Source: Ophiocordyceps camponoti-saundersi (nom. inval.)
Lineage: Eukaryota; Ascomycota; Sordariomycetes; Hypocreales; Ophiocordycipitaceae
Direction: 5' to 3'
Assembly: GCA_003339415.1 (NCBI GenBank)
Contig: PDHQ01000155.1
Coordinates: forward strand, 1 to 64,000
DNA: 64,000 nucleotides
Shown here: positions 61,163 through 64,000 of the stretch, one piece after another
Numbering within the stretch: position 1 is the first letter of the stretch
Layout of the letters: each line of letters starts with the position of its first letter
Translations under genes and position numbers: made by a program
The notes under the pieces: model-generated
Databases searched by the model: none
Told to the model about the DNA's origin: nothing
The model's input: only the letters and a program-made list of their open reading frames with translations

Positions 61163-63866
61163 ACTTAGTATTTATAAATATTATAGCTTTAAGCTAGATA
61201 TATTTTAATAAGTAATTTATAATAACTATTAGGAAACGGGGCTAGGACTTTTAGATAGCGAGTAGCTTAATTATAAAGTTTATAAAAAGGGTTATTTAAA
61301 ACTATTTACGAGGGGGTAGCAGCTAAAGTAACCCTTAATAGCGTTAATACTTAAAGTAATCTTTATAATAATAATAGTTATAAACGAAATATATTATATT
61401 TATAAATATATTATTTTAATAAAACTTATATTAAAGAAATATAAAAGTAATATTCTTATTAAGGTATTTTATTATAAGGGAATTATAAGTTTATTAGATA
61501 AATATAATAGTTAAGAGTTCTTATTTAAGAACTTAAAGATAGCTTTAGAATTATAACTATTTATAAGTAAAGATAAAATAGTTTATAACTTATTTATAAA
61601 TACCCGCTTTTAGCGGAAACTTCTAAATATTTAACTAAACTACTTAGTAGCGTATATAATAAAGGGAATTAGTATAAAGAGCCTTTAACTAAAGGTTTTA
61701 TAAGGTCCTATTATAGAAAGGGGCTAGGGCGTCTTAAGTAAAAGGCATAGCTATAAGGAACTAAGATAAAGCTAGGCTAAACTAAACTAGCTATAACTTA
61801 AAGGAGTAGATAAATATAAGCTATATAATCTAACTAAAGCGCTCTTTTATCTTATAGCGATCTTATTCTTACTATAAGAGCGCGTTAAGCTATAACGCTT
61901 ACGCGCTAAGATAATATTAAAAGCGGAAATTAAAAAAATAAGCGTCTTAGCTTAACGCGCCTAATATTTTATTATAACTTTAAGCGTAGTAAAATACTTT
62001 AAGGCCTTATAATTTATAAAGATAAAGAATAGCTAGGTAATTTTATATAACTTAGCAAACTATACTTTAAAATAAGAAATAATAGTAAGAAGTTTTTTAT
62101 TATAAATTATATAGTTTTATTTCGTAAATAAAAGTTTCTTAAAATAATATATAATAAGCTAGAAGATATAATCTAAGCTAAATTAGGAAAAATACTTACT
62201 AACTATTTTATTAGAATAGTTAGCTTTAATAATAATATTATAATTTAAATCTTACTAAGTAAAGATAAAGGTAGAGATAAATATAAACTTAAGTATATTA
62301 AAAATAAGCTAGTATTTATTAATTTAATATAAAAGCGCGCCGCGTTTCGTAAGCTTAACTAAGGAGGCTATAAGGTTAAAAAAGTAAAATATAAAATTAC
62401 GATAAAAGTTAGTAAACTTAAGAAAACTATATATATTTTAAATATAAGTTAGCGCCTTTTATTTTAAAATTATAAAAACTTTAATAAAATTTAGCTATAC
62501 TTTTTTACTAATATAAATAATAAATATTAAATAATTTAACTTTATAAATAATAAAGTTATACTTATTAAAGTTAAGAAAAAACTTAGCTTAATAAAGATA
62601 TAAAAATATAATATATACTTTATATTAATAATTAAAATAAAAACCTTTTAAATAAATAAAAATATTATTTAAATATATTATAATAAAGTCTCTTAAGGAG
62701 TTACTAAAGGTAATATTAATATAACGCTAAAATATAGTAAACGTATTTATAAAGCTAGAAAGGTAAATAAGGTATTTAAATAAACTAAACTAGGTATAAA
62801 AAGCTATAAAATATTCCTTACCTTTTATAATATAAAGCTTATAGAAAGCGGTATAAATATTAAGTTTTATAAACTAATAGGTACCGGAAAAGCTATAAAG
62901 CGTCTCCTTAATAAGTAAAAAAAGATAATAATTTTACTTTATTACTTTATTTAAGGCGTAATATTTAATATAAAAGCGCTACTTACCTCTTAGCTTTTTT
63001 ATAAGTAAAATAAAAGTAGCTATAAATAATAAGCTAGCGTAGATTTATCTTTTATTTATTAAGTTAGTAATTTATTTCTAAATTTTAAGGAAATACTTAT
63101 AAAATATATTATAAAGTAAGTTTTAAGGTAAAAAGGGTAAAAAACTATTAAGTTTTTAGCGGAGTTAGATATAGTAATTATAACTATTATAGTAAGGGGG
63201 TAGCACGCTTACTTTTTCCTTATTAAAAAGGTTAGTAAAATCCGATATTTTTTTTAAAAAAACAGCTTATAATTAAAATAAAAGTTTTAATATATAAAAT
63301 ATAAAAAATATCTTATAAGCTAATAGTAAGGAATTAGTAACTAATATATTATTAAGATTTAAAATAAATAAAAGCTATAAAGATAAAGCTAAGAATAGCT
63401 ATAATAAAATAAATAACTTATTAAAATTCGGAATATAAACTAATTAATTTACTAGTAAAGTAAATTATAATTTCCCGCTTATTAAAATATAATAAGATAT
63501 TATTATACACTATTTAAGGTAAGCTAAAAATTAAGTTTTAAATAAAGCTTAAAATTATATACGCTATTATAAGAGATTATTAGTTATTAATATTAGCTAT
63601 AAAGCGAATAAGGTAGTAAATAAATAAATATAGCTTAAAATATAAGCGCTAATAGTAGCGTATTTATATAATAATATAAATTACTTATAAGTAAAAAAGG
63701 GGAATTTACTTAAGTTAATAATATTATATAAAAAATTTACTTATAATAGCGTAATAATTATAGCTATTATTTACTTATATAATAATAAAAAAAGTAAAAT
63801 TTATAAATATAAAAAGAAAAAAAAAGCGAGTTTATATTTTAATTAATATTTATAAAATAGTTATTT
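61163..63866 (+). pseudogene. F(+)2 coding remnant, right part
   Basis: Matches F(+)1 about 37426-40137 almost base for base, including TAGCTTTAGAATTATA, the GCGCGTTA region and the final GAGTTTATATTTTAATTAA block. The same unrecognised reading frames are present, with the same kind of RIP stops. It ends abruptly at 63866. Confidence 0.6.
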
Positions 63867-64000
63867 ATAAGGGTTTAGCCTTTAAGCTATCTGCGAGGAG
63901 GTAACTTTATTATTTAGAATAATTATAAAAAATTATAGAAAAGGGGTTATAACGCCTAATAAGGGTAGGCGATCCGCGCGCGCGCCGCGCGCGGAAATAA
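63867..64000. other. new sequence after the F(+)2 break, with a GC palindrome
   Basis: From about 63867 the sequence no longer matches F. It includes a perfect 10-bp stem with a 3-bp loop, TCCGCGCGCG-CGC-CGCGCGCGGA (63973-63995), and some un-RIPed-looking bases (TATCTGCGAGG). It is too short to classify. It may be the start of another insertion. Confidence 0.6.

Larger units (their letters stand above)
43373..63866 (+). mobile_element. F(+)2, second plus-strand F copy, interrupted by insertion G
   Basis: Begins with a 250-bp LTR. 43623-46252 then matches F(+)1 33658-37425 without the solo LTRs, and 61163-63866 matches about 37426-40137. The break holds insertion G. Beyond 63866 the match to F(+)1 stops abruptly, so the 3' end is missing, displaced by another insertion, or beyond the window. 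Confidence 0.82.

Overview
The window is a fungal (filamentous ascomycete-type) AT-rich block made almost entirely of transposable elements destroyed by repeat-induced point mutation (RIP). CpA and TpG dinucleotides are nearly absent and TpA is in great excess, while CpG is kept. This is the signature of CpA-to-TpA mutation on both strands. It removes ATG starts and turns CAA, CAG and TGG codons into stops, so the old transposon genes have no open frames and can only be read through many TAA/TAG codons. The species cannot be named from this sequence.

The only intact gene is a three-exon cystathionine gamma-synthase-like gene on the minus strand (1082-2996). It lies in a short island of normal base composition (about 820-3010). 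On its left is the 3' end of an RIP-mutated chromovirus (1-546). On its right are a 99-bp pure purine tract and a 1.17-kb heptanucleotide array (3115-4280).

From 4352 to the window end the sequence is a nest of LTR elements. I resolved it from LTR pairs of matching length and from target-site duplications (TSDs). Family F (250-bp LTR, no recognised reverse transcriptase) is the base layer. A minus-strand copy, F(-), starts at 4352. It was broken by a Ty1/copia element (7673-32488, TSD TTTAT) and by two plus-strand F copies (33408-41472, TSD AAAGC; and 43373 onward). The copia element was broken by a Ty3/gypsy element, gypsy-II (11843-29698, TSD ACTGC/ACCGC). That element was in turn broken by a chromovirus, III-a (19924-27537, TSD ATAAG). 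F(+)1 also holds two solo LTRs of gypsy-II, each with an empty site in the sister copy. F(+)2 holds an unclassified insertion G (about 46264-61151, flanking repeat CTTAGTATATT), which contains a second chromovirus in minus orientation, III-b (46990-54613, TSD TATAT). One short insert, a 210-bp solo LTR at 4928-5137 (TSD AATAG), escaped RIP.

The most interesting signals are an apparent antisense reading frame shared by both chromovirus copies between pol and the 3' LTR, a similar acidic antisense frame in the copia element, the unclassified F family, and the survival of a metabolic gene within this block. All alignments were made by eye. Domain limits inside RIP-mutated elements are approximate.
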